Assembly: GCF_025118155.1 (NCBI RefSeq)
Contig: NW_026251420.1
Coordinates: 216,517-280,516 of the forward strand
From: Cokeromyces recurvatus
Taxonomy: Eukaryota; Mucoromycota; Mucoromycetes; Mucorales; Mucoraceae
Direction of reading: 5' to 3'
DNA: 64,000 bases
This document shows, piece after piece, positions 23,001-34,970 of the stretch (its first letter is position 1; every line of letters begins with the position of its first letter). The position numbers and the translations under genes are program-made. Under the pieces are notes generated by a model. The model saw only the letters and a program-made list of their open reading frames with translations. It ran no database searches and was not told the origin of the DNA.

Positions 23001-23790
23001 CTTACTGTCTCTATTTGCTCATATATAAATGTTGCAGTCATAAAATGTGTTGTATCGTTCTTTTGCTTTCTTTGATTTAGTCTGTCTTTGACTATATAGA
23101 ATGTATCATCATCTTCGGATATAGATTTATTATATAAAGAATGGTAGAGTCTAAGTTTTAGATCAAAATTTTCTTTCCTCAAGTCTGTAAGCATCTATTA
23201 TTAAAAGATTGAATAAATTCATGACTCTAGTTCTTAATAAGGGGGAAAAAAAAACTTACTTGATCTATCTCTTTCAAAGGAGCAATTTTGGAAGTAGGAT
23301 TATGATTCATGTCTCTTTGATTATAAAAATGGGTCAATTGTTGATTTACGATATGAGTAGAGGATGTAGGTGGAGTACCAAACATATGTTGTGTAGATAT
23401 CTTGTATCTAGATGGAGCTTGCACTTTAGAAGTTATAGGATGTTGATCAAGGGTCATGATTCTTTTTTTTATTGTTTGAAGATGATTCATACTTTTACTA
23501 TCACGAATCATTCCTTCTGATAAGCGACTGCTTATTGTAGAACTACTACTATTAATACTACTACTACTACTACTACTACTACTTGATAAACAAGAAAAAT
23601 TTGAAGAAAGTGAAGGAATTGTACATATAGATGCGTCACTATGAGTTGATGCTGTTGAGGTTGTAAAAGAGATAGATCTACTCATTTTGTCAAAAACTAT
23701 TTTCCTCCCTGCTTTCTTCTCTATATTTGTGTCTTCTTGAAATTTAATTTGCCTCATTTTGGATCGAATTCGTTCTATCATTGTGTTCAT
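22768..23790 (-). CDS. Small CM1-motif protein, candidate gamma-tubulin complex tether
   Basis: Three exons (23790-23260, 23194-23006, 22929-22768) join in phase to 293 aa. Across the first intron the sequence reads APLKEIDQMLTDLRKENFDL then KLRLYHSL, which matches the Centrosomin Motif 1 core (LKKENFNLKLRIYxLE) of Mto1, Spc110/Pcp1 and CDK5RAP2. Those proteins use CM1 to bind and activate gamma-tubulin complexes at spindle poles or microtubule organising sites. The rest is a Ser-rich disordered N-terminus and a C-terminal coiled coil (IRKLKQELKMKNEKIRYYDQ, then KLKDLIKKKEHQK). It is much shorter than Mto1 or Pcp1, so it could be a minimal tether or a regulator. The motif is seen; the role is inferred. 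Confidence 0.7.
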
Positions 23791-24243
23791 GATAAAGTTA
23801 GTGTATATAAAATTAGATAAAAGAAGAGATAAAAGAAAATATTGATTTTATAAAAATAATAATAAAAAGAGAGAAAGGAAATAGATAAAAGTTAAAATAA
23901 GAAAGAATATATATATATATATCTGTAGCAGAAAGAAAAATGCTGTCAATTCCTTTTGTTCAGAAAAGATACATACTTGTGCATCTTTGAAATAGCAGAA
24001 ATAATTATGATAACGAATAACAAAGCCTACACATGTATAGAAAAAAAAAGTGTAATATTGAGCAGTCTATACATACACTCATGTACACACACACATATAT
24101 ATATTTATAAATATCTATATTGTGGATTTAATCTAACACTTATTTTCTCTATTCTTTAAGAAATCTAAATATCTTGTAACTACATCTATTTGTATATCAA
24201 CTACGAATGTTACATTTTAAGTTAGAGTTATTGCCTTTTAAAC

Positions 24244-24277
<34 letters not shown>

Positions 24278-25880
24278 TCAAGTTATTATCCTATTATCAG
24301 AAATACTAAAGGTTAACTCGATTTGTATCCCAAAAGAAAGGTTAACAGCTATACTATTCTCTATAGTGTGTATGTGTATGTGTATTCATTGACTTGATAT
24401 TATAATATTTAAGGAATGATGAATTATCGTGAACGATACTTCAACATGTATCATATAAAGTAGAAGGAACATAATTGTAATTTAGACCATCGTTGTAATG
24501 ATTTAACTTGGATAATAAGTTATTATAAATAAAATAAAAAATAAAAATTAGGCTTCAATAGAAACTAGGAAATACTTTATTCTGCTGTATGCGTATTTTA
24601 AAATTAACAAAATAGAACGCTCATAGTTTTATTAAGCCTTTCTTTCTTCTTCTTTTATACTTCATGATGATGATGTGTTGTCTCATTTACCTCCCTTAAC
24701 TTTCAAACATCATAATTTAACTTGTATTTAATTTATTTTCTTATCTTATATGCCACGAACAAATAGTCTCACTTTTAAAACTACCTTTTCTTTGTTTCCT
24801 GAAATAGTATCTGTCTACAAGTACTATCTACAGTCTACATAGACCGCGTTCAATATAAATGAGATGAATTGTAAAAATAACAAATAATGATTATGTAATG
24901 AAATGAAAGCATATATCCTATTTTCTTGAAATAAAAAGAAAAGCATTTTAATTACACATGTTCCTTATCGTATTACCAAAAAAAAAATATATGTCTATTT
25001 GTATATATCAGAATGTCCGTGTCCCTCTGCCTCTCTACTCTCTCTACTCCTCCTCCTCCTCCTCCTCTTTCCCCCCCCTTTAAATAAGAATGTACACATA
25101 AATACACATGTGTGAATATATAAATACATTTATATGAATATACAAATACATACACACATTTATATATTATCTTGTCATATTAAGTAACACTTTAATCGGG
25201 ATTGTCATTCCGAGAAAATAGTAGTGTATTCGTGTACCTATTTCATAATAGTGAGATTAGAAGATGATCCTATACATGTATGTATGCATGTATGTTCTGT
25301 TATGCCACTATAAATCATCATAATAGAATAACTTTGATGAAAATACTATAGATATGCAGGGAACCTTTATTCTAAAAAAGATACATAATCTAATTTATTA
25401 CTGTCTGTCAGTGAATATAAGGAGAAGAAGAAGAAGAAGTATAGAATGAGATGATTTGATATCTATCTCCTCTACTTGTGAACCTCCTTACATGATAATC
25501 ATCATTATTAAAGTAGTTATTAGCATGATTACACATGTATTTTAGAACATATAACAAGTCATTTATTAAATGATTATCAATTCAGCATGTAGTATATGAA
25601 TACATATACAAATATAAATAGGTGGGTATAAAGTAAATAATATGAAAAGGGCCATACAGAATAATGATATGCAAGTTCTTCTTTAAATATATACATGTAT
25701 ATAACTCCTTAATTAACATAAATATCTCACATCATAAAATTTAATTTATGCCAAGGAGAATTAAAGACATGAAGTTGATATTCGATATAACACACACACA
25801 TGTATTTCCTCTTCCCCTCCCCCTCCTCTCTTCTCTCCCGGAATTCTTCACTTGATAGACTTTATTAACAAAACCTTTTT
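23791..25880. other. Long intergenic region, no gene seen
   Basis: AT-rich DNA with microsatellites: (ATA)n near 24244-24275 and (TCC)n near 25047-25070. Several short frames exist but all read like translated repeats or AT-rich noise. No RNA gene was recognised. Confidence 0.5.
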
Positions 25881-25898
25881 TTTTTTTTGGGTACCAAA

Positions 25899-26075
25899 AA
25901 TAGATATCGGAAATGGATCCGTCATTTACTAGAGAAAGACTCTCATGTTGATCGACAAGAAATATGGACGAATATGGGAAATTATGAAGTGAACAGACAA
26001 TTTCGGAGTTTGACTAGCTTATTTTATTGCAACGCATGCATTCAACATGTGAAACGTTGGCTACACATATTATGA
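25899..26075 (+). other. Orphan protein-like open frame, about 58 codons
   Basis: Frame reading RYRKWIRHLLEKDSHVDRQE, IWTNMGNYEVNRQFRSLTSL and FYCNACIQHVKRWLHIL before a stop. It has no start codon of its own and follows AAAAATAG, a possible splice acceptor at 25899, so it may be the last exon of an unrecognised gene or a gene remnant. Residue composition is more protein-like than the surroundings. No family recognised. Confidence 0.25.
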
Positions 26076-26425
26076 ATAGGAGAGGAAAGGAAGTAACTTT
26101 CTAAGCTGTTGGTTTATCAAGTTGATCGTTTATTTATTACATTTCTCCTAATAAATACAAACTCTTTTTTTTTTTTTTAAACTGTTGTGTAAATTTTATA
26201 GGAGTGAGTTAAATCAAGAAAAGGGAGAAAGAAAGAATATAAATATGTCTTTTCTTTTCTATTCTATTCTCTTTTCTTTTTTTTTCTTTTTCTTTTTTTT
26301 TTTTTCCTTTTTTTTTTAAAAAAAAACAATACCTTAAATTTGTTTGGTTGTCTTGACAACTGACTCTAATTATAAATACCGCTATTATTAAAAAAAAGAA
26401 TATACAAATATACCTATATAAATAT

Positions 26426-27367
26426 ATGGAGATTTTGGAACTGGTTCATCACGAAACTACGCCTGGTTTAGAAAAACCTTTTTCGTGCACGTTTAAAGAC
26501 TGTAAAAAGACATTTGGTAGAAGATCTGATTTAGTTAGACATTCGCGTATTCATACAAATGAAAGGTAGAAATGATTTATTTATTTTTGTACCTTATTTG
26601 TGTCAATTCTTTTATTCTAACTTTGTTTATATATGAATATAGACCATTTCAGTGTCGTTTACCTGATTGTGGAAAAAGTTTTATTCAGGTACACATTATA
26701 TAAAACTGATGTATTTTATATATTTCTAAAACAATATACATGTATTAGCGTTCTGCATTAACTGTACATATGCGTACACACTCTGGTGAAAGACCTCATG
26801 TATGCGAATTTCCACTTTGTAACAAAAGCTTCAGTGATAGTAGTTCTCTCGCTCGCCATAGGTAAATAACCTATATATATGTATGTATATACAATACTCA
26901 TTTATTCATTCTTTAGGCGTACGCATACAGGGAAAAGACCTTATAAATGTCCATTTGATGATTGTTTAAAGAGTTTTGTACGTAAAACGATTTTAACAAA
27001 ACATATGAAAAATGATCATACAACAAATGGTAGAAGACCTTCTTTACAATGGCAACCTTTTATTGAAGAAAGACGTAAGGTGATGCTTCAACAACAACAA
27101 CAACAACAACAACAAGCTGCTTGTGCATGCACAGCAGACTCACCTTATTGGTCTCCACCCACTACGCCTGCTTTATCTGTTTTTGAGGATAACTTAAGTA
27201 GTTGTTCATCTGTTCATTCAAGATTATCCCCTATCGACCCTTGGTCATCTAATATTAGCCTTCCTAGTTTATCTAGTTTAGATCTCTTTAATGAAAAGCA
27301 ACACTACAAGCTCTCTTCCCTAGTATCAATAAGAAGAGATAGTGGAATTTCATTATTATATCCTTAA
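26426..27367 (+). CDS. C2H2 zinc-finger protein, four TFIIIA-type fingers
   Basis: Four exons (26426-26565, 26643-26688, 26749-26861, 26917-27367) join in phase to 249 aa. Four fingers follow in tandem with C-x4-C spacing: [60 protein letters not shown] and [19 protein letters not shown]....H, with TGKRPY-type linkers. The fourth has a wider H-x4-H. Introns fall inside linkers or fingers; the second exon is only 46 nt. A basic stretch and poly-Gln follow, then a Ser/Pro-rich tail ([12 protein letters not shown]) typical of a fungal transcription factor. DNA target unknown. Confidence 0.92.
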
Positions 27368-27869
27368 ACCTATACATACCCAACCCTTTCCTCTTCCTCC
27401 TCCTCTTTTATTTATTTACTTTACTTTACTTTATACATCTCCTCTCATCTACTCCCTCTTCCTTTATTTATAATATTTATATAATCTATTTATTATATGC
27501 ACTTTCAAAAGAAAAAAAAAAGCACAGTATATCCTCTTCTTCCTACTCCTCCTCCTCCTCCCCCTTCTTTTATGTTTATATGTTCTATATGTTCATTTAT
27601 ATGCATCTCCCTTTTTTCTATATTGTATGTCATCATCATCATCATCATACTTCTCTTTCTTTTATTATTAGCGCATTATCTTTTTTTTTTTTTTTATTTT
27701 AAAAAAATAAATCTTGACAATTGGATAGTATCATGTTTACAGTTTCAATTTCAAATTCTACCATTGTTTTTACCATGGATACACTTTCCTCATTTGACAG
27801 TAGTTTCAATAATTTCTCTTTTAGTTCATTTAATTCTTTTTCCATTTTCCTTACTATATTTAAATAAGT
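27368..27869. other. Intergenic region between convergent genes
   Basis: Pyrimidine-rich DNA with CTCCTC repeats. A 135-codon plus-strand frame at 27497-27904 starts inside repeats and reads as hydrophobic noise. No gene. Confidence 0.5.
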
Positions 27870-28654
27870 TTAGTTTAGTTTGTATAAACTATAATCATAA
27901 ATAGTACCAAAATTGTCCTTTTTGTTTGAAATCTCTACTGTTAACTGACTTATTTCTATCTTCATTTCCTTTATATCCTCTTTTATTTTTTGTACCTGTA
28001 TCTCTGCCATCTTTTCTTTTTCTTTTATATCTTTCAGATTAATTGAGTTTATTTCATAAGATAGTTGAGCAGCTCTTTCAAATTCATCGTTATCGATAGC
28101 AATCTCTTTACACTTTTTTAACCCTTTTAATTTATTAGTTTGCTTTATCACCGTTTCTTGCCATTTAAGATATCTTTCTTCATCTTTGCATTCCTTCTCC
28201 TGAAGTATTTTTAATGCTCTTTTCTTATTTTGCAAGGTATGTTGATCTCTAGATAATAAAAAAAAAAAAGTCTCATAAATAGATGTATGTTAAATAGGAC
28301 TTGTATGGACTATTGCTTCATTTTACTCTTTTAAATCTTCTTGGTATTGTGTCATATGTAAAGTTTGATGTTGATGAATGAGTTGTACAAGTTCAGAAAG
28401 TCCTTTATTTTCTTGACTGTATTGGGCTTGTTTATCTAATAACTCCTTTATTTGATTTTCAATGGAACCAATTTCATCTTGACGTCGTTTTATTTCGTTT
28501 TGATATTGTTTGATCTCTGCTTCAAGTTCATTATCTTTTATATCCAACATGAACTATTCATATACAAAAGAAGAATATAGGCTCTATCTGAATGTTATGT
28601 ATACACATGCATATACACATATACATATATACATATACGCATATACATATACAT

Positions 28655-28705
<51 letters not shown>

Positions 28706-30146
28706 TATACACATATACACATATACACATATACATGTCTATATTTAAACTTCCTTACTATCTTTTCCTTTATCTCTTCTTGTCTTAATTCAATTAATCT
28801 TTTCTCTTCTTCAAACTGCTGTCTCTCTTCTTCAAATGGTTTTAGTTTTATCTCTATTTGCTTGTCCACCTTCTTAATTTCCTTTAATGTCTCTTGTCTT
28901 TCTATCTCAAGTTGTTCTAATTGTCTTTGAAGTTTAAGGATATCATTTTCTATCTCCTTGGATTTAGTGACAAGTTGTGATTTATGTTCCATATCCATTT
29001 GCACCACTTCCTCCATTCTGCTTGTTAAATCTGTCTCATTTTGTTTCCATATATCTAAATCAAATACAATCTCGGATTGAACACTTTGAAGATCCATACG
29101 TTCCTGTTCAAGTAACTGTTGTGTATGATGTAAGGCTGTCGTCGTCGTCGTCGTAGTCGTAGTCGCCGTGATGATAGTATCTTGATTTAGATACTGATTC
29201 AGCTGTCGTGTTCGTTCTTGTTTAATATCATGATAACAGCTCACTAAATCATGAATGATTCTTTGTGATAATTCACCTGTATATCTTTCCATCTTTTCTT
29301 TCCAAAATAATAAATCATTTTCACTTTTTCTACCTCCTATCAACATGTCCTTTAAACGAGATTGAATCAACTCGCTTTGTAGTTTGTACTGTTGAGCAGC
29401 ATTAAAATCCTGATGACTGACAGCTTCTTGTATTTGCCTTTTCAGTTCTTTCAACTATGTGAATGTATAAGTTTTTTTTTTATTTATTATTTATACGCAT
29501 GCAACTTTTTATTTTACCTGGTTTATCATGATAGGATATTCGTTCTGTTGTTGATATATTCTTTTTATCGCTTCAAACGCTTCTTGCTTTTGTTTTTCAA
29601 GTTTCTGAAAAGTGATGGAAGTGTGTAATAATTTCATTTCATTATCTGTTTTTAATAGCTTCGATTGTTTCATTTTTGGAGAGGGAGTCATAAGTGATGG
29701 CGATGAGCTCTTATTGCTTTTGTCTACTTTTATAATGAGATTATTTTAACATATCCCTCCTCCTTATGTAATAGTAGTAGTATCATGCATATTATACTTT
29801 TATTTTTTTTTTCTTTAATATTACTCTGATTCATGAAACTATTCGATTCTAAAGAACTTGCTTTATAAAAAGATGGAAAAGTACTGTTGTCTTTATTATC
29901 TTGATGATTATTGATGAATTGAAATTCAGATTGTTGTGAATGATCCTTATCTGATGACGGAGAATAACTAATATCATCAAATGCTTCTTCTAAAATAAAT
30001 AAAGATGAGGAAGTCCACTTGGGCTGCTTATGTTTTGGAGGTGAATGATCATCAGTATCCAACAAAAGTAAAGCAGTCGGCAATGTTGCATCTCCTTGTT
30101 TGTGTTGAGGGGATGCTTGATTAATAAAGTGAAATGAAGATGACAT
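27870..30146 (-). CDS. Coiled-coil protein with two UVR-like motifs
   Basis: Five exons (30146-29825, 29726-29518, 29454-28759, 28553-28327, 28248-27870) join in phase to 610 aa. After a polar 160-residue N-terminus the chain is almost entirely coiled coil (LKELKRQIQEAV, LQRQLEQLEIERQETLKEIK, NELEAEIKQYQNEIKRRQDE). Two short helical-hairpin segments resemble UVR motifs: AVSHQDFNAAQQYKLQSELI and IAIDNDEFERAAQLSYEINS, each with the D-F/E-x-A-A-x-x-x-x-x-E/I pattern. UVR motifs mediate protein-protein contacts in UvrB/UvrC and appear in several eukaryotic coiled-coil proteins. Probably a structural or scaffold protein; function unknown. A microsatellite fills the third intron. Confidence 0.75.
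28595..28737 (+). repeat. CA/TA alternating purine-pyrimidine repeat in an intron
   Basis: About 140 bases of ACATATAC/ACACAT units within the third intron of the UVR-like gene. Long alternating purine-pyrimidine DNA. Confidence 0.9.
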
Positions 30147-30226
30147 AAAGTTAGCAGTAAGATAAAAAGAAAAAAAAAAAGACTGTATGTGCGTGTGTGT
30201 GTGTGGAGGGGAATTGTTGTCTTCTG

Positions 30227-30231
<5 letters not shown>

Positions 30232-30261
<30 letters not shown>
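30232..30261 (+). repeat. Poly(A) tract between divergent genes
   Basis: Run of 30 A in the 275-bp region between the UVR-like gene and the TruB gene, flanked by GT- and CA-rich repeats. Confidence 0.9.
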
Positions 30262-30265
<4 letters not shown>

Positions 30266-30420
30266 GGGACCTATTCATGATGAAACTACCTCCTCCTCCT
30301 CCCCCCCCACACACACATATATATATAACAAATCAATCCCCACTCTTTTCCTTTTTTTTTTCTTTTCTTTTTTCCTAATAATTTATATTCTCTTTATTGA
30401 CACACACACACACACAATAA

Positions 30421-31419
30421 ATGGCAAGTTTGGAACCAATGAGATTCATGTTAAATGGCATATTTGCTGTTTATAAGCCTAGAGGATGGACTTCAAGAAA
30501 AGCAACAGATGCTGTTCAAGTTGAATTATCTAAATTACTATGGGAGAAAACAAATGAAAGCCAACTTTCTTCTGCCCCTTATATAAAGAAAAAAAAAATG
30601 ATCAAGATAGGTCATGGAGGCACTTTGGTAATTTAATCATTCATAAAACACAAGTAAAAAGAAAAAACTAATTAAACAAAAAAATAAAATAAAATAAAAT
30701 AAAATAAAAGGATCCTTTAGCTGAAGGCGTTCTAGGTACAATAATAATAATAATAATAATAATGTTCTTACATTAATCGATCCATTAGTTTTAGGGGTGG
30801 GCGATGGTTGTAAGCAACTTTCAACGTTTCTTCAATGCAGCAAGGTATGATAAATAAATAAATAAATGAATAAATAATAATAGCTCTACTTACAATCACT
30901 AAGGAATATATTGTTACAGCTAAATTTGGTGAAGCAACAGATACATATGATGCTGAAGGAACAGTCATTCAGAAATGTAAAACAGAACATTTAAATAAAC
31001 AACTCATTCAAGATACTTTGCAAAAGTTTAAAGGTCATATCACTCAAACACCTCCTCTGTAAGTTTACATCTAATATTATGTATATTTACATATTTATAT
31101 ATTTACATGTATCATTCATATACTGGATACAAGCTATTCAGCTGTTCGACTACAAGGTAAAAGGCTATATGACTATGCAAGATTGAAACTAGATTTACCA
31201 GAACCTATCAAGACACGTCAAGTATTTGTTGAAGATATTCAATTATTAGATTTTCATGAAAATAGTTGTAAAATACGTGTGGTTTGTGGAGGAGGAACAT
31301 ATATAAGAAGTATTGTACATGACATGGCTACTCAAATGGAGACATGTGCACATGTAACAGCATTAATAAGAACAAGACAAGGTGATTTCACAATAGATGA
31401 TGTGTATAAATTAGAATGA
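30421..31419 (+). CDS. tRNA pseudouridine-55 synthase, TruB/Pus4 family
   Basis: Five exons (30421-30627, 30711-30735, 30789-30844, 30904-31058, 31134-31419) join in phase to 242 aa. TruB hallmarks are GIFAVYKPRGWTS, KIGHGGTL-DPLAEGVL with the catalytic Asp at the first residue of exon 2, YIVTAKFGEATDTYDAEG, PPLYSAVRLQGKRLYDYAR, and CGGGTYIRSIVHDMA near the C-terminus. The enzyme makes the near-universal pseudouridine in the T-loop of tRNA. Exon 2 is only 25 nt. The protein lacks a C-terminal PUA domain, as in Pus4/TRUB1 relatives. Location (nucleus or mitochondrion) cannot be told; no clear presequence is seen. Confidence 0.93.
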
Positions 31420-31620
31420 TACTACTAAAGTGGCTTAGATGATTACATGCATATTATATGCAGCATATTAAGTGATGGTTTCAAATAAATAATTTGTAGC
31501 AGAGATTTGATTAAATAACTTGGTGATGGTAGTACATAGTCGTCATTCTACTTTCTTTACTTTTCTTCTTTTTCTTTTTTTATTTTTTATTTTCCCTCTA
31601 TTTTTTTATTATTTACTTTA

Positions 31621-32229
31621 ATGTTAATTAATGAATTGCCTTCCGAAATTTTACTTCAAATCTTGCAACATGTTGTTGAACCATATACTTGTTCTTCCAA
31701 AAGAGATATCTTAGAATGCGCATTAGCTTGTCGAATATGGAGTTATTATTCATTACAACTATTATGGCATAAACCCATTATTTTAAAACCACAAACATGG
31801 CTTAAATTCTCTAAAACGATCTCTCTTAATCATACTTATCTGCCTTATGCCTCTCTCGTACGACGTCTTAATTTATCTGCAGTAACTGACTATATCAATG
31901 ATGAATCGTTGGAAGCGCTAAGTCGGTGTCAATATCTTGATCGTGTGGCCTTTATGGGCTGCACATATATTACAAATCCAGGTTTTATTCACTTTTTGAA
32001 ACAGAATGTGGGTCATTATTTATTATCATTGGATCTATCTGAAATTAAACATTTATCAGATGAAGCTATCTTGGCTATTGCCGAGACATGCCAACAACTG
32101 CAAGGATTGAATATTAGTGTAAATAACAGAGACGATGAATTATTAGGAATCACAGATAAAAGTATTGTTAAACTGGCTGAAAGCTGTAAATATTTAAGAC
32201 GAGTAAATATGAAAAAACAACAACAATAA

Positions 32230-32277
<48 letters not shown>

Positions 32278-33351
32278 CAGTAGTAGTAGTAGTAAAATTC
32301 ATGCAAAATAGTTACTGACTTTTTTTTTTTTTTTTACCCCATCAACATACACACATAGATTCGTTTGTCTAATTGGAAATTATTAAGTGATGAATCTATT
32401 ATTGCACTTGCTACTCATTGCCCAGCTCTTTTAGAAATTGATGTTGTCAATAGCGCAATCACAAACGAATCACTCTTGAGAATATTTTCTTCTTGTCGAG
32501 AATTGAGAGAATTAAAAATCAATTATTGTGAGAATTTGGATGATCAGGGATTTATTAGGTCAGCACTAAATACAAAGCCTATCTATCCTGAATATTATTT
32601 TGATCAACTTCGTATTCTGGAGATGACAAATGTCAACATCACTGATCAAGCTATTGACTGCATCACAATGGCAGCTCCCAAGATTCGTAACTTTATACTT
32701 AATAAATGTGTCCATCTCACTGATGAAGCTGTCAAATTCATTTCACGTCTAGGACGTTTTCTTCATTATCTTCATTTAGGTTATTGTAGAAATATTACGG
32801 ATGCAGCTATTACACAACTTGCAATACGTTGTAACCGTATTCGTTATATCGATCTCGCCAGCTGCCAGAGATTAGGTGACGAAACGGTCCTAGCCTTATC
32901 AACACTACCTAAACTGAAACGTATTGGACTTGTTCGTTGTAATCGTATCACTAGCCAAGGTATCCTGACACTTACACATCCTGTTCGCACTGCCACCACA
33001 CTTGAACGTATTCATTTGTCTTATTGTGATCAACTTTCAGTACAAGCTATTTCAATGCTTGTCTCGCATTGCCGTCGTCTTACTCATCTAAGTTTATCCT
33101 ATATTCCTGCCTTTCAAAATCAACTAGCCATCCGAAGATTTTCTCGACCACCGCCTAAAGAATATACAGCAGAACAACGAAGAACATTCTGTGTATTTAG
33201 TGGCCAAAATATACATGACTTGAGACATTATTTCAAGTCACCTGAATATTTAAACCAAACTGAAATAAATCATTCTCGATTTTATTATCACTATTACCAT
33301 CCTCACCAACGAATAGAAGATTTACAGGAACATTTACAACAACAAAATTAA
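31621..33351 (+). CDS. F-box and leucine-rich repeat protein (GRR1-like)
   Basis: Two exons (31621-32202 and 32359-33351, phase 0) give 524 aa. It opens at once with an F-box (LPSEILLQILQHVVEP, CALACRIWSYYSLQLLWHKP). About ten to twelve cysteine-type LRRs follow, for example SRCQYLDRVAFMGCTYITNP, APKIRNFILNKCVHLTDEAV and CNRIRYIDLASCQRLGDETV. Such proteins are substrate receptors of SCF ubiquitin ligases, with Skp1 binding the F-box and the LRR solenoid binding phosphorylated clients; Grr1 acts in nutrient and cell-cycle control. Orthology to Grr1 rather than Amn1/Fbl2 is not proven. The intron carries a TAG triplet repeat (about 32226-32294). Confidence 0.92.
32226..32294 (+). repeat. TAG triplet repeat in the F-box/LRR intron
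   Basis: About 23 TAG units with one CAG interruption, inside the intron. Every unit is a stop codon in one frame, so retention of the intron truncates the protein. Confidence 0.9.
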
Positions 33352-33494
33352 TATTTATATGTGTATACATGTATAAAAAAAAAAAGAAAAGAAAAGCCCA
33401 CTTTCCCGGACCGGACATTAAATAATTTTTATAAATAAAATGTGTTCTTTTTGTTTATACTGCTTCACCTTTATTCATTGATTGATATCACACC

Positions 33495-34357
33495 ATGGGT
33501 GGTAAACTATCATAATTCATGTCCATCTAGCCATCCATCATTTACTAATTTTATGCCATTTTCTCTTTAAAAAAAAAACTAAATAGCTTATAAATACCTT
33601 GAAGAACTTGCTAGAAAGAAACAATCTGATGTTTCTCGTTTCTTGCTTCGTGTAAGATGTTGGGAATACAGGTACAATTCAGAATCTTTTTGATTCTCTC
33701 TTTTTTAGGCTTGAATACGCCTCTTTCTCTTTGAGAAAGAGAGTTTAATAAATTCATCCAATGAACTATAATTGAACTTGTAAAAAAACTGACATGCTTG
33801 CCTTTCGATTGTGTTTTTTTTTTTCCCTCGTTAGACAATTGAATGTTATTCATCGTGCATCACGCCCCTCTCGTCCCGACAAAGCCCGTCGTTTGGGATA
33901 TAAGGCTAAGCAAGGTTATGTTATTTACCGCATTCGAGTTCGTCGTGGAGGTCGCAAGAGACCTGTTCCTAAGGGTGCCACTTATGGTAAACCTGTAAAC
34001 GAAGGTGTGAGTCAACTCAAATATCAACGTTCCCTTAGAAGCACTGCTGAAGAACGTGTGGGTCGTAAATGTGCCAATTTGCGTGTCTTGAACTCTTACT
34101 GGGTTAATCAAGATGCTACCTATAAATACTATGAAGTCATCTTGGTCGATCCCTCTCATAAGGCTATTCGTCGTGATCCTCGTATCAACTGGATCGTGAA
34201 CCCTGTTCACAAGCATCGTGAAGCTCGTGGTCTTACTGCCATCGGTAAGAAATCTCGTGGTCATGCTAAGGGTCATCGCTTCAACAACACCAAGGGTTCC
34301 GGTCGTCGTGCCACCTGGAAGCGTCGCAATACTCTTTCTCTTCGTCGTTATCGTTAA
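33495..34357 (+). CDS. RPL15: 60S ribosomal protein eL15
   Basis: Three exons (33495-33501, 33587-33671, 33835-34357) join in phase to exactly 204 aa, the universal eL15 length. The first coding exon is seven bases (ATGGGTG). The sequence is highly conserved from [18 protein letters not shown] to NTLSLRRYR, including [18 protein letters not shown] and [18 protein letters not shown]. It is a structural protein of the large subunit binding 25S/28S rRNA. Codon use is GC-shifted relative to neighbours, consistent with high expression. The upstream spacer holds a rare GC-rich patch, AAAGCCCACTTTCCCGGACC, near 33403, possibly promoter-related. Confidence 0.98.
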
Positions 34358-34518
34358 TTTTCTTTCCTCCCATTTTTTTCTTTCTTTTCTTTTTTTTTTT
34401 TTTTGATTTAAAATAAACACTTGGGAAGAGAAAGAAGAATAACACTAGTCGATATAGATATTATATATTTTATTTTATTTTATTTGTACATATTAAAATA
34501 TTCATATTGTAAAATCCT

Positions 34519-34839
34519 CTAATTGACTGTTAGCTTTTTGATTAATTCATCTTTTTCTTGTAATGTACGTAATAACATTTGAATTCTATATTCTGCTTTT
34601 GTATTCGCTGTACGTAAATTTTCAATTTCTTTTTTTAATTCTTTTTCATCCTCTCCTTCTTTTGCTCCTTCATCAAGATCTATTTGAGTCCAGTTTTAGA
34701 TTAAGATCTACAAGTTTTTTTTTTTTTAAGAAAAATTACCGGGTTTATTAATGATTCTCTTCAATTGATCAACTTGTCTTTGAAGTGATTGAAGAGTAAC
34801 ATGAACAGGTGTCGTACTTAGGAAATGTTCTTCTGACAT
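34519..34839 (-). CDS. Small coiled-coil protein, 86 aa
   Basis: Two exons (34839-34740 and 34679-34519) join in phase to 86 aa. Residues 12-33 (VTLQSLQRQVDQLKRIINKP) and 40-84 (KELKKEIENLRTANTKAEYR, IQMLLRTLQEKDELIKKL) form two heptad-rich helices separated by an acidic loop. No signal or membrane segment. It sits tail-to-tail with the eL15 gene about 160 bp away. I do not recognise the family with confidence. Confidence 0.6.
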
Positions 34840-34935
34840 TTTGTTTATGTAAAAAAAATAAAAATAAAAGAAAAAGAAAATAAAAATAAAAATTAGAAAG
34901 CTTTTTTTTTTAAAAATTATTATTATTATTATCGC

Positions 34936-34970
<35 letters not shown>

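Noticed and set aside
27497..27904. 135-codon hydrophobic plus-strand frame
   Set aside because: Starts in CTCC repeats and overlaps the 3' end of the UVR-like gene; looks like noise.
28510..28930. Plus-strand open frames rich in Tyr-Thr-His-Ile opposite the UVR-like gene
   Set aside because: They are translations of the CA/TA microsatellite in an intron of the minus-strand gene.
33860..34420. 186-codon minus-strand frame opposite eL15
   Set aside because: Shadow of the strongly conserved eL15 exon; composition is Thr/Ser-rich antisense noise.
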